In this document: positions 17,492-26,489 of the stretch, in pieces
How the letters are laid out: every line of letters starts with the position of its first letter
Position numbering within the stretch: the first letter of the stretch is position 1
NCBI RefSeq assembly: GCF_024662015.1
Contig: NZ_CP102480.1
Coordinates: forward strand, 3,838,501 to 3,902,500
Source of the DNA: Nisaea acidiphila
GTDB taxonomy: Bacteria > Pseudomonadota > Alphaproteobacteria > Thalassobaculales > Thalassobaculaceae
Direction: 5' to 3'
DNA length: 64,000 nt
Made by a program: the position numbers and the translations under genes
Notes under the pieces: model-generated
The model's input: only the letters and a program-made list of their open reading frames with translations
Databases searched by the model: none
What the model was told of the DNA's origin: nothing

Positions 17492-18451
17492 CTATTTCTT
17501 GGCCCAGCTCTCGATCGCGTCGAGCATGTGCATGGCGCTCGCGACGGTCGGCGTCGTTACAAGCGCCGAGTCGACAAAGAGGATGCGGCCTTCCCGGGCG
17601 GGCTTCAGGAAGTGCTGCCAGCCCGGCACGATCCGGTCGAGCGACTGGCGGATGGCGGCCTCGTCCCGGGCATTCTTGCCGAAGCTGTTCATCACCACGA
17701 GAAGGTCGGGGTCGAGGCGGCCGAAAACCTCTGCGCTGAGAGGGACCAGAAGCGTGGCGCCGAAGCCCGAGACGGTGCTGTCACGGTCCGGCGAAAGGCG
17801 CGAATAGCCGAGATCCTCCAGCGCCTGTACCATCCCGGCCATTTCTCCGACCGCGTTGATCTGGTCGGAGAGGAAGATCACCAGATAATCCTGCTCGCGC
17901 GGGTCTTTCGGCAGTGCGGCGCGAACCGCCTCCAGCCGCGCCAGATATGCGGCCTTGCGGTCCTCGAACGCGGCCTCGAGCCCCAGTAGTCCGGCAAGCG
18001 ACTCCTCCGCGTTGAATCCACGTACCCGGCCCGTGCTGCTGTTCTGCAGATAGACAGGGGCGATTGCCGAGAGCAGTTCGGCTTTCTCCAGATCGTGCTC
18101 GGTGCCGATGATCAGATCCGGCTCCAGGCTCCGCATCTTCTCGAGGTCCATATTGCCGAGCGCGCCGATCCCTCGCGGCAGCGGGTCGGGAGCCCGGTCG
18201 CCCAGGACCAGCCGGTAGAAATCGGCGGCCATCTGGGTGCCGCCATCGTCGTTTCGGCCGTAGCTGCCGACAGGGGGCAGGCCCAGCTCGGCGAGCGGCA
18301 CGCCGATCAGCGGTTCGTGCAGCACGATGATCCGTTCCGGCGAGGCCGGCATGGTGACGGTACGCCCCGCATCGTCCGTAACGCTGCGTTCCGCGGCGAA
18401 CGACGTTGGGGCGGTGAGCACACATATGAGCAGGATGAACAATCGGGTCAT
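17492..18451 (-). CDS. ABC transporter periplasmic iron-siderophore-binding protein (FecB/BtuF type)
   Basis: A 319-residue protein with a signal peptide (residues 1-19, ending SFAA). The family pattern is clear: SVTDDAGRTVTMPASPERIIVL at the N-terminal edge, LEPDLIIGTE in the first lobe, a long backbone helix, and DPDLLVVMNSF in the second lobe. Class III binding proteins of this kind capture ferric siderophores, haem or cobalamin. It is the last gene of a minus-strand operon (ATPase, two permeases, binding protein), with 11 bp after the preceding permease. The Fur-controlled receptor on the other side of the terminator suggests ferric siderophore as substrate. Confidence 0.9.
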   Translation of the reverse strand: MTRLFILLICVLTAPTSFAAERSVTDDAGRTVTMPASPERIIVLHEPLIGVPLAELGLPPVGSYGRNDDGGTQMAADFYRLVLGDRAPDPLPRGIGALGNMDLEKMRSLEPDLIIGTEHDLEKAELLSAIAPVYLQNSSTGRVRGFNAEESLAGLLGLEAAFEDRKAAYLARLEAVRAALPKDPREQDYLVIFLSDQINAVGEMAGMVQALEDLGYSRLSPDRDSTVSGFGATLLVPLSAEVFGRLDPDLLVVMNSFGKNARDEAAIRQSLDRIVPGWQHFLKPAREGRILFVDSALVTTPTVASAMHMLDAIESWAKK

Positions 18452-18462
18452 GAAAAGTACTC

Positions 18463-19527
18463 TCAGGTGCGTTGCTGGGTGAGGACGGCACGCAGCCGCA
18501 TGGATATGACGAAGAGCGGCACGCCCAGCAGGGTCAGGGCGAGGCCGATCGGAATGGCGAGATCGCCGGCGAAGCGCCGTGTGAGGGCGTCGGCGCCGAT
18601 TACCAGAACGCCGCCGGTCAGACCTGAAAGCACAAGCCGCGCCCGTCCGGAAGACGGGCAGAGCGCGTTCGCCAAGTGCGGTGCCATCACGCCGAGAAAG
18701 GCGAGCGGCCCGACGGCGGTGACCGCCGCCGAGGTCAGCAGGACGGAGGTGAAGAGGATGACCGGCTTCGTCCGCCGCACAGGCTCGCCGAGAGACATCG
18801 CCGTTTCCTCGCCGAGATCGTAGCAGCGGAGCGCTCGGCCGAGCAGCAGGATCGCGGGCAGGCTCAGCGCGAACCAGGGCGCGAGTGCGCCGATGACGTC
18901 CCAGCTCGCCTGGAAGAGCGATCCCGCAAGCCAGTCCGATACGGCAAAGGACGTCTCAGGCGGCAGGTAGAGGATCATGATGGACGTGACGGAGGAGAGG
19001 ACGGTCTCGACCGCAATTCCCATCAGCACGATCGCGAGCCCGTCGGATTGCCCGCCACCGGTGAGCCAGAGCAGCAGCGCGGCGACGCCGAGCCCACCGA
19101 GGATCGCGGCGACCGGTACGAGGCCGATGGGCGCTGCCGGGGCGAAAACCATCAGCAGCAGGATCGTCACCATGGAGCCTTGACTCAGCCCGAGCAGACC
19201 GGGATCTGCCAGGGGATTCTGCGACATCGATTGCAGCATCGCGCCGGTAAGCGCGACGCACCATCCGGCCATGAAGCCGAGCACGAGCCGCGGCAGCCGT
19301 ACGTCGAGCAGGGCGAAGAGCTGGCCCTCGTCGAGCTTGGCGCCGGTGAGGAGAGCGATGAAATCCTGCAGTCCGGTCCGGGTCGCGCCGACACTGATCG
19401 CGAGGGCGGAGAAACCCAGCGCGGCGGCACACAGAAGGCCGGTTGCCCAGAGGGTGTCGAGCCGGATCTCCAGCCCCGACTGCAAGCGCAGCACCTTTCT
19501 GCCGTCGGTCGCGATCGACCTCTTCAT
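18463..19527 (-). CDS. FecCD-family ABC permease (iron siderophore)
   Basis: A 354-residue permease from the ATG at 19527; the open frame upstream belongs to the overlapping neighbour. It carries the family blocks RLPRLVLGFMAGWCVALTGA, QNPLADPGLLGLSQGS, and the C-terminal GPLAFLGVMAPHLANAL that contacts the ATPase. About nine membrane segments. Its start overlaps the stop of the upstream permease by 4 bp (ATGA), so translation is coupled. With 19524-20537 it should form the heterodimeric membrane channel. Confidence 0.92.
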   Translation of the reverse strand: MKRSIATDGRKVLRLQSGLEIRLDTLWATGLLCAAALGFSALAISVGATRTGLQDFIALLTGAKLDEGQLFALLDVRLPRLVLGFMAGWCVALTGAMLQSMSQNPLADPGLLGLSQGSMVTILLLMVFAPAAPIGLVPVAAILGGLGVAALLLWLTGGGQSDGLAIVLMGIAVETVLSSVTSIMILYLPPETSFAVSDWLAGSLFQASWDVIGALAPWFALSLPAILLLGRALRCYDLGEETAMSLGEPVRRTKPVILFTSVLLTSAAVTAVGPLAFLGVMAPHLANALCPSSGRARLVLSGLTGGVLVIGADALTRRFAGDLAIPIGLALTLLGVPLFVISMRLRAVLTQQRT

Positions 19528-20537
19528 GCCGGTCTCCGCGTCCGGGCCGTCAGGTAGCGGCGCTTGACGATCAGGATGAAGACCGCACCGCCGAGCAGAT
19601 CCATCACGATACCGGTATGGAGCAGGTAGGGAGAAAAGGCGGTCCGGGCGACAAGATCCGCGAGCAGACAGACGGTGGCGCCCGTTAAAGCCGCGGCCGG
19701 GAGTATCAGCCTGAACGAGCCGCCGAGAAACGGCCGGATCATGTGCGGAACTATCAGCCCGATGAAGGCGACGGGACCGCAGATGGCGACGGAGGAGGAG
19801 GCCGCGAAGGCAACGGCGATCAGCGCCGCACCGGAGACGAGGGGAACGTTCACCCCAGCGGAAGCGGCTTTCTCGGTGCCGACGGTGATCAGGGTCAGGG
19901 GGCGGGCAAGGGTGAAGAGCAGGAGTAGCGCCAGCGCCCCGATCCACCAGAACATTGCAAGCCGGTCGGCATAGAAATGGTTGATGTTACCGGTCACCCA
20001 GGCAAGGAAGTCGGTCCGCCGCGAGGGATCGGAGAGCAGCAGGGCATTGGCGATCCCGAACTGCAGCATCGAGACCAGCGCGCCGGAGAGGATCAGCGTC
20101 AATCCGCGCGGGTCGCGCGCGCGGGCAACCAGACGGGTGACGGCGATACAGGCGAGAAAACCGAGAACGCCGCCGGCGAGCGCGGACATCCCCTGGGCGC
20201 GGGTTCCGAGATCGAAGAGATAGACCCCGATCAACACGGCGACGGTGGCGCCCGCACTGATCCCGAGCGTCGCCGGGGCCGCCAGCGGATTGCGCGTCAA
20301 TCCCTGCAGGACTGCGCCGGCGCAGGCCATGGTCGCACCGACCTGCACCGCGATCAGTGCCCTCGGAACCCGCTGATAAAGCACGACGAAGTGCTCGTAT
20401 TGCTCGGGGTCGAAGCTGAACAAGGCCGCGAAAACCTCGTCCGGGCCGATCGTTCCGGATCCGGCGGACAAGTTGAGCGCGAGGCCGAACAGAAGGGCAC
20501 TGATCGAGCCGGCCCAGAAGAAATTCCGGCGGTTCAT
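19524..20537 (-). CDS. FecCD-family ABC permease (iron siderophore)
   Basis: A 337-residue partner permease. Family blocks: YQRVPRALIAVQVGATMACAGA, LTRNPLAAPATLGISAGA and the coupling region GPVAFIGLIVPHMIRPFLG. The start overlaps the stop of the ATPase gene by 4 bp and its own stop overlaps the next permease by 4 bp, a tightly coupled operon. Confidence 0.92.
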   Translation of the reverse strand: MNRRNFFWAGSISALLFGLALNLSAGSGTIGPDEVFAALFSFDPEQYEHFVVLYQRVPRALIAVQVGATMACAGAVLQGLTRNPLAAPATLGISAGATVAVLIGVYLFDLGTRAQGMSALAGGVLGFLACIAVTRLVARARDPRGLTLILSGALVSMLQFGIANALLLSDPSRRTDFLAWVTGNINHFYADRLAMFWWIGALALLLLFTLARPLTLITVGTEKAASAGVNVPLVSGAALIAVAFAASSSVAICGPVAFIGLIVPHMIRPFLGGSFRLILPAAALTGATVCLLADLVARTAFSPYLLHTGIVMDLLGGAVFILIVKRRYLTARTRRPA

Positions 20538-21322
20538 TCTGCGGCCGAAACCGCGCCGGAGCCGTAAGGCAGGCAGACCAGCCGTCCCTCATGGGCGAAG
20601 ATATCCGCCTTGAAATCGAAGACCCGCTCGACATTGGCGCGTGTGACGGTATCGCCGACCGGTCCTGCAGCTTCGACGCGGCCGTCGCGCAGCATCACCA
20701 CATCGTCCGCGAAGGCGGCGGTCAGGTTCAGGTCGTGCAGCACGGCGACGACGGTCTTGCCGTGCCGGAGCGTCAGCTCCCGGACCAGCTCCAGCACCGC
20801 ATACTGATATTTCATGTCGAGATGGTTCACCGGCTCGTCCATCAGGATCAGATCGGCGTCCTGCGCCAGTACCATGGCAATCCAGGCCCTCTGCCGCTGA
20901 CCGCCTGAAAGTTCGCTGACCGGCTTGTGGGCGAGGTCGGCGAGGCCCACGATCCCGAGCGCGTCGCGGAACAGTTCCCGGTCGCGCGCCGAGGGGCCTC
21001 CGAGGATCGAGTAGCGTGCATAGCCGGCGAGTTCGACCAGCTCGCCGAGTGCCAGATAGTCCGGGCAGAAGCTGTCCTGGGGCAGATATGCGACCCGCCG
21101 GGCCAGCGCCCGCCGGCCGAGCGCGCCGATGGGGCTGCCGTCCAAGGTGATCGTGCCGGTCGATTGCGGCATGAATCCCATCACGGTTTTCAGGAAAGTG
21201 GATTTGCCGCATCCGTTAGGCCCGACCAGGGCGGTGAGGCGGCCGGCCGCGAAACTGGCCGTCAGACCGTTCAGAACCGGTGCGTCTCCGTAGGACGCCG
21301 TGACCTCACACGCGTCAAGCAA
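20534..21322 (-). CDS. ABC transporter ATP-binding protein (FecE/FhuC type)
   Basis: A 262-residue ATPase with Walker A GPNGCGKST, Q-loop LPQDSF, signature LSGGQRQRAW, Walker B LILMDEPVNHLD and the switch histidine in VLHDLN. It is the first gene of the minus-strand operon with two permeases and a binding protein. The C-terminus (AHEGRLVCLPYGSG) resembles siderophore importers. The region upstream (21323-21516) is shared with the divergent monooxygenase and is where an iron-responsive site would be expected; I do not see a convincing Fur box there. Confidence 0.93.
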   Translation of the reverse strand: MLDACEVTASYGDAPVLNGLTASFAAGRLTALVGPNGCGKSTFLKTVMGFMPQSTGTITLDGSPIGALGRRALARRVAYLPQDSFCPDYLALGELVELAGYARYSILGGPSARDRELFRDALGIVGLADLAHKPVSELSGGQRQRAWIAMVLAQDADLILMDEPVNHLDMKYQYAVLELVRELTLRHGKTVVAVLHDLNLTAAFADDVVMLRDGRVEAAGPVGDTVTRANVERVFDFKADIFAHEGRLVCLPYGSGAVSAAE

Positions 21323-21454
21323 AGCATGGCTCCGTCCTGCAGCCGCGCGGCGCGGGTACGCTGTTCCGACCGTTCATTTCTGCTCCGGTTTTGCATCTGC
21401 GAAGGGCTTGGAAAGAAGTCATAAAGAAGTGTAATACCGTCAGCAATGCGTTAT

Positions 21455-21475
21455 CCGTTCCGCATTCTGGAACGG
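21455..21475. promoter_or_regulatory. Inverted repeat, candidate operator
   Basis: CCGTTCC and GGAACGG form a perfect 7-bp inverted repeat with a 7-nt spacer, 41 bp before the ATG of the monooxygenase gene and about 130 bp upstream of the divergent ATPase gene. The symmetry fits a dimeric repressor site; the regulator is unknown. Confidence 0.4.
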
Positions 21476-21516
21476 TGCTCTGGTCAAAAACCGATTGTTC
21501 AAAGGGGTTCGCCACC

Positions 21517-22821
21517 ATGGGTGTCCGGGAAAAGCTTCATATCGGGATGTCGCTCGCTCCGACCTGGCTCGGCGGCGATGCCTGGCGGCGTCCGGACAGC
21601 GAGATAGAGCAAGTCTATTCCAGCGGCTTCGCTCTGGATATCGCTAAAAGGTCAGAGGCGGCGAAACTCGACTTCGTTTTCCGGCCGGACTCGCTTTTCC
21701 TGAATGTGGGCGCGCTTGAAAGCGGTCCCGGCTTCGGCAGCCTCGATCCCACCATCCTGCTTGCCGCCATTGCACGCGAAACCTCGCATATCGGTCTGCT
21801 GACCACTGTTTCGACGACGTTCTTTCCGCCTTACGTGGTGGCGCGGCAGCTCCAGTCGCTCAATTGGATCAGCGGAGGGCGGGCCGGCTGGAACATCGTC
21901 ACCGCGCTCGACGGGAACGAGAATTTCGGCCTCTCGGAGATGCCGTCCGCCAAGGAGCGTTACGAGCGTGCGGCGGAGTTCACCGAGATCGTCCGGCGGC
22001 TCTGGGACAGTTATCCCGCCGAAGCCCTGGAGCTGGACCGCGCCAGTGGCCGCTACACCAACGCTTCCATGGTTCGGCCGATCGACCATGAGGGCCGGCA
22101 TCTGAAGGTCAAGGGGCCGCTCAATCTGCCGGCCTACGGAGAAGACCGCATACCGCTCGTGCAGGCGGGCGCGTCGCCGGAAGGGCGCGATTTCGCCGCG
22201 TCCGTCGCCGACGCGATCTTCGCCTCGACTCCGGACAGGGAAGCGGCGGCCGAGTTGCGGCAAGACCTGCGCCGCCGCGCGGAGGGGCATGGGCGTCGGG
22301 CGGAGGATATCCGGTTGATGCCCGGGCTCAGCCTTTATCTGGCGGAGAGCCGGGAAGAGGCGGTGGAACTTTTCAACGCGACCCATGCAAGGATGGATGT
22401 CGCACGCAAATTCGCCTCCATTCTGGAAATGACCGGTCTCGATTTGCGCGACTGGCCGCAGCAACAGAGGATCACAACGTCGGATCTACCACCGGTGCCG
22501 GAGAAACTGCGGAGCCGGACACATGCGGAGCTGTTGCGCCGGCTCATCCGGCGCGACGAGCCGACGGTGGCCGACCTGCTGACCCGGCCGGAAGTGATCG
22601 GCTCGGCGCACTGGCAGATTGTCGGCACTGTCGACGATGCCGTCGCCGAGATCATGGATTGGCAGAGCGCGGGCGCGATCGATGGGTTCATCGCTGTCCC
22701 GGGTGGTTCGGTCGCCTCGATGCGGCTCGTGCTCGACGAGGTCGTGCCGAGACTTGCCGAAGCGGGCCGGTTCCGCACCGATTATTCCGGCAGGACGTTC
22801 CTCGGCCATCTGCAGGCGTAA
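21517..22821 (+). CDS. LLM-class FMN-dependent monooxygenase (NtaA/SnaA/DszA type)
   Basis: A 434-residue protein from the ATG at 21517, with AAAGGGG about 10 bp upstream. Bacterial luciferase-like TIM barrel blocks typical of the NtaA/SnaA/DszA branch are visible: DIAKRSEAAKLDFVFRPD, LAAIARETSHIGLLTTVSTTF, HxxARQLQSLNWISGGRAGWN-like text (VVARQLQSLNWISGGR), and PLVQAGASPEGRDFAA. Such enzymes need a separate FMN reductase, absent here, and oxidise substrates that include aminopolycarboxylate chelates (nitrilotriacetate, EDTA) and sulfur compounds. It lies between two ferric-chelate importer operons, divergent from one and convergent with the other (22 bp), so a role in breaking an organic chelate is possible but unproven. 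Confidence 0.88.
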   Translation: MGVREKLHIGMSLAPTWLGGDAWRRPDSEIEQVYSSGFALDIAKRSEAAKLDFVFRPDSLFLNVGALESGPGFGSLDPTILLAAIARETSHIGLLTTVSTTFFPPYVVARQLQSLNWISGGRAGWNIVTALDGNENFGLSEMPSAKERYERAAEFTEIVRRLWDSYPAEALELDRASGRYTNASMVRPIDHEGRHLKVKGPLNLPAYGEDRIPLVQAGASPEGRDFAASVADAIFASTPDREAAAELRQDLRRRAEGHGRRAEDIRLMPGLSLYLAESREEAVELFNATHARMDVARKFASILEMTGLDLRDWPQQQRITTSDLPPVPEKLRSRTHAELLRRLIRRDEPTVADLLTRPEVIGSAHWQIVGTVDDAVAEIMDWQSAGAIDGFIAVPGGSVASMRLVLDEVVPRLAEAGRFRTDYSGRTFLGHLQA

Positions 22822-22842
22822 GGTGAGACCGGAACCCGGCGC

Positions 22843-24828
22843 TTAGCGGCGGGGCCGCAGCATCAGGACGAGCGCCAGGACAGGGCCGCCGATCAGGGCG
22901 CTCAGGAGACCGGCGGGGAGTTGCCACGGGAAGTGGATCGTCCGGCCGAGGAAGTCGGCGGCTACCAGCAGGGCTGCTCCGGTGAGCATTGCGCCGGCCA
23001 TGTGCGGCAGGCAGCGCTGGATGCCCGCCTGGCGGACGATCTGCGGCGCGATCAGGCCGACGAAGCTGAGGGCGCCGACGGTGAGCGAGGCGACCGCCGT
23101 CACGACGCCGGCGAGCAGCAGGGCGGCGAACTGGATGCGGCGCACCTGGGCCCCGGTCGCCATTGCCAGCGCGGGCCCGGCCGAAAGCTGCTCGATCTGG
23201 CGGGCGAGCAGCGGCAGCAGTGGCAAGGTCAGCACAAAGGCACCGAACATGATCGCCGCACTCGTCCCGTCCGCGTGATAGGTCGATCCCGCCATCCATG
23301 TCAGCAGATGCATCGCGCGCGGGTCGCCCGTTGCCGTCGCGACCGAGAGCAGGGCGAGCAGGAAGGTCGCAAGCGCGACGCCGGCGAGCAGGGTGCGGTT
23401 GCCGGAAAGACCGGCTTTGCGCACCGCGAGCAGCAGGATTCCGAGGGCGCCCACCGCTCCGGCGGTCGCTGCTCCGGTTAGGGCGATATGGCCCGGCGCG
23501 CTCAGGCATATCAGTGCGACGAGCAGGCCGAACCCGGCGCCCGCATTGACGCCGAGCACTTCCGGACTGGCCATCGGGTTGCGCAACAGCCGCTGCAGGA
23601 TGACGCCCGCAAGCGCGAGCAAAGCGCCGGCGATCCCGGAGGCGAGCGTCCGAGGCAGGCGCCAGACCAGAAGCGGCTGCAACTCCTCCCCGAAATCCAG
23701 CACCCATCGGCCATGGCCGTCGCGGCCGGCGAAGACTGCGATCAGGGACAGGGCGGCCAGGAGCAGCGCTACCGGGACAAAGACCCGGATAGCCGGTCGC
23801 CGGGCGAGGTCCAGCGCGGCCTGCCCGGCGGCCGCGACCGGAACCGCCGGAAGCTGGCGGATCAGGAGGAAGAGTATCGGGGCGCCGAGCACCGCCGTGA
23901 CAGCTCCGGCGGGCAGGAAGAGGCCGGTGGCGGCGGTCAGGAGCTGCAGGGACTGATCGGTCAAGGTCAAGAGGCACGCGCCGACCAGTGGGGCGAGCAG
24001 CATCCTGGTTCGCAATTTTCGCGCGCCGAGGGCACGGGCGATGGCGGGGGCCGCGAGGCCGAGGAACCCGACGATTCCGACCGCACTGACGGTGAAAGCT
24101 GTCAGGGCGATCGCGAGGCCAAGGGCGCCGGCGCGAACGGCGACGATCCGAAGGCCGAGGCCGCGTGCCGCCTCGTCGAGCTGCAGCACCGTCATCGGGC
24201 GCACCAGAAGCGCGGCGAGGATTGCGCAGCAGCCGACGCGGGGGAGCAGTTCGAGGAACGGCCGCCAGTCCTGCTGGCTGAGCGAGCCGCTGCCCCAGAT
24301 GAAGAGTGCGGAGAGACGGAAATCGTTCAGCAGGATCAGGGTCGAGGAGAGGGCGCTCAGGTAGAAGCCGACAATCAGGCCTCCGAGGATGACCGCGAGC
24401 GGCCGGAAGCCGAACCGCGCGGCGAGGAAGAAGACGATGCCGGAGGCAAACGCCGCACCGCCGAGCGCGACCGCATCGCGGCCCCAGCCGAGCAGGGCTG
24501 GCTGATAGAGTATCGCCAGCGCGATCGCGAGACCGGCCCCGGCCTCGATCCCGAGCGTCGAGGGTGAGGCGAGGGGATTGCGCAGCACCTGCTGGAAGAG
24601 GGCTCCGGCGAGCCCAAGGGCGCCGCCGCAGAGCGGCGCCATGGCGAGCCGCGGCAGCAGGCTGAAGCGCATCAGGACGGCGTCGATATCCTGCGCGTCT
24701 AGCGCTCCAAAGAGCCGATCCGTCCCAAGGCCAGCGATATCCGGCCCGAGATTGGCTACCACGGCGAGGAGTGTTGCAGCGAGCAGGAGCAGACCCCAGC
24801 CGCGCCGCCGGAGGGTTTCGCTAACCAT
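22843..24828 (-). CDS. fhuB: Fe3+-hydroxamate ABC permease, fused double-length FhuB
   Basis: A 661-residue permease made of two FecCD-like halves in tandem (about 1-330 and 331-661), as in FhuB. Each half has the family block: LRNPLASPSTLGIEAGAG in the first and LRNPMASPEVLGVNAGAG in the second. Coupling loops are GFLGLAAPAIARALG and SFVGLIAPQIVRQAG. The fused arrangement is diagnostic of ferric-hydroxamate importers. Its start overlaps fhuD by 8 bp. It is the last gene of a long minus-strand iron operon. Confidence 0.93.
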   Translation of the reverse strand: MVSETLRRRGWGLLLLAATLLAVVANLGPDIAGLGTDRLFGALDAQDIDAVLMRFSLLPRLAMAPLCGGALGLAGALFQQVLRNPLASPSTLGIEAGAGLAIALAILYQPALLGWGRDAVALGGAAFASGIVFFLAARFGFRPLAVILGGLIVGFYLSALSSTLILLNDFRLSALFIWGSGSLSQQDWRPFLELLPRVGCCAILAALLVRPMTVLQLDEAARGLGLRIVAVRAGALGLAIALTAFTVSAVGIVGFLGLAAPAIARALGARKLRTRMLLAPLVGACLLTLTDQSLQLLTAATGLFLPAGAVTAVLGAPILFLLIRQLPAVPVAAAGQAALDLARRPAIRVFVPVALLLAALSLIAVFAGRDGHGRWVLDFGEELQPLLVWRLPRTLASGIAGALLALAGVILQRLLRNPMASPEVLGVNAGAGFGLLVALICLSAPGHIALTGAATAGAVGALGILLLAVRKAGLSGNRTLLAGVALATFLLALLSVATATGDPRAMHLLTWMAGSTYHADGTSAAIMFGAFVLTLPLLPLLARQIEQLSAGPALAMATGAQVRRIQFAALLLAGVVTAVASLTVGALSFVGLIAPQIVRQAGIQRCLPHMAGAMLTGAALLVAADFLGRTIHFPWQLPAGLLSALIGGPVLALVLMLRPRR

Positions 24829-25717
24829 CGGAGAGATCGAGCTCCGTTAGCAGGCGCGTCATCCGGCGCGCGCCCGGCAGGGTGCCGAAGGCGAGCACGT
24901 TCGGAAAGCGCCGGACCCGTCCCGCGCGCACGAACGGCAGGTTCTGCCAGAGCGGGCTGCCGGCGAGCCGGGCCTCCACGTCCGGCGGAACCGGCTCGAA
25001 GATCAGCACCCAGGCATCGCCGATATCGGCCAGGCGCTCGACGCCCGCGGTCGCGAAACCCCAGCCATTGGTCCCGTGCGTCCAGCCATTCTCAATCTCC
25101 AGCCGGTCGAGCACATCCTGGATGATGCAGTTAGGGCCATAGATGCGGACATGCCGCCGATCGACGAAATGCAGGAAGACCAGTTTACGGGAGCGCAGCG
25201 CCGCGAGTTTCGGATGCGCTTCGACGAAAGCCTTTTCGGTCTCGGCGACCAGCGCTTCGGCCTCTGTTTCCAGACCGGCGAGCGAGCCGAGACGCCGTGT
25301 GGCGTCCAGAATGTTCGGCCAGGGCGAGCCGCCCACAGCGTGGATCGGAAAAGACTCGACCGGTGCGATCCGTTCGAACTGATGCCGGACTCGCTCGAGA
25401 TAGGGTGTCGAGACGATCAGATCCGGTTCCAGGCGTTGCAGCAATTCGAGGTTCGTCTCCTGCGAGGTGCCGAGATTGGCGACCTCCGGGGGAAGCGGCG
25501 GCTCAACGGTCCATGTCTCCCAGTTCGGCCGCTGGGAGACGCCGACGAGGTTGGCGCCGATCGAGACCAGGGTCTGGGCGAGGCCGTGATCCGGGGTGAA
25601 AAAACGCGGGCCATCGGATGGAGCCGCAGCCCGAGAGGTCCACGGTGCAAGTGCCGCGCCGAAAGCGAGGGTGCCGAAGGCCCGGCGCGTGATCTGAATT
25701 GATGGCTCAGAGGACAT
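24821..25717 (-). CDS. fhuD: Fe3+-siderophore periplasmic binding protein FhuD, Tat-exported
   Basis: A 298-residue class III binding protein with a twin-arginine signal (TRRAFGTLAFGAAL, cleavage near SRAAA). After the signal, LVSIGANLVGVSQRPNWETW, LLQRLEPDLIVSTPYLE in lobe one and VLIFEPVPPDVEARL in lobe two follow the FhuD/FecB pattern. Tat export is known for FhuD-type proteins. The gene overlaps fhuC upstream by 11 bp and fhuB downstream by 8 bp. Confidence 0.9.
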   Translation of the reverse strand: MSSEPSIQITRRAFGTLAFGAALAPWTSRAAAPSDGPRFFTPDHGLAQTLVSIGANLVGVSQRPNWETWTVEPPLPPEVANLGTSQETNLELLQRLEPDLIVSTPYLERVRHQFERIAPVESFPIHAVGGSPWPNILDATRRLGSLAGLETEAEALVAETEKAFVEAHPKLAALRSRKLVFLHFVDRRHVRIYGPNCIIQDVLDRLEIENGWTHGTNGWGFATAGVERLADIGDAWVLIFEPVPPDVEARLAGSPLWQNLPFVRAGRVRRFPNVLAFGTLPGARRMTRLLTELDLSDG

Positions 25718-26489
25718 AGCTCACCGGCCGTCCAGTCTCCGGGTGCGGGAAGACGTCGAGGCGGACGCCGAAGAGCCTGTGCAGCTGCCCTGGCTGGACC
25801 AACTCCTCCGGAGGACCGAACGCCGCAAGATGTCCGCCGGAAAGCATCAGGATGCGGTCGCAATAGCGCGCCGCGATGTTGATGTCGTGGAGGATAACGA
25901 TGACCGACCGTCCGTCCGCGCGGCTAAGGCCGGTGACGAGATCCATGATCTCGTATTGCTGTGCGATATCGAGAGCCGAGATCGGCTCGTCAAGCAGCAT
26001 GCAGCGGGCATCCTGTGCAACCAGCATGGCAAGGAAGGCGCGCTGGCGCTCCCCGCCCGAGAGACTGTCGACGAGACGATCGGCAAATCGGAGCGTGCCG
26101 GTAGAGGCCATGGCGTTGGCGCAATGCTCCCTGTCCGCGGCATTGGTCCGCCCGAACGGTCCGTGCCAGGGATAGCGGCCGAGTGCCACAAGCTCGCGCA
26201 CCGTCAGCCCATCGGTGTCCGGGTTGTGCTGTGGCAGGTGCGAGAGCAGGCGGGCAAGCTCGCGCGGCGCGTATTCCTCCAGCGGTCGGCCTTCGAAACG
26301 GACCTTGCCCGAGGCGGGAGCGATCTGGCGGGCGAGGATCTTCATCAGGGTCGACTTACCGGAGCCGTTATGGCCGAGCAGGCCGACAACCTGACCGGCG
26401 GGAATATCGAGGGTCAGCGGGTGCAGAGCCGGCTCGCCCGCATAGCTGCAGCAGACCTCCGAAAGCGAGAAGACGTGCGGTGTCGTCAT
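25707..26489 (-). CDS. fhuC: Fe3+-hydroxamate ABC transporter ATP-binding protein FhuC
   Basis: A 260-residue ATPase: Walker A GHNGSGKST, Q-loop LPQHNP, VRELVALGRYPWHGPFGR (a stretch characteristic of FhuC), signature LSGGERQRAF, Walker B CMLLDEPISALD, and switch histidine in ILHDINIA. The start overlaps the esterase stop by 4 bp. Together with the fused permease and Tat-exported binding protein this makes a complete FhuBCD importer. Confidence 0.93.
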   Translation of the reverse strand: MTTPHVFSLSEVCCSYAGEPALHPLTLDIPAGQVVGLLGHNGSGKSTLMKILARQIAPASGKVRFEGRPLEEYAPRELARLLSHLPQHNPDTDGLTVRELVALGRYPWHGPFGRTNAADREHCANAMASTGTLRFADRLVDSLSGGERQRAFLAMLVAQDARCMLLDEPISALDIAQQYEIMDLVTGLSRADGRSVIVILHDINIAARYCDRILMLSGGHLAAFGPPEELVQPGQLHRLFGVRLDVFPHPETGRPVSYVL

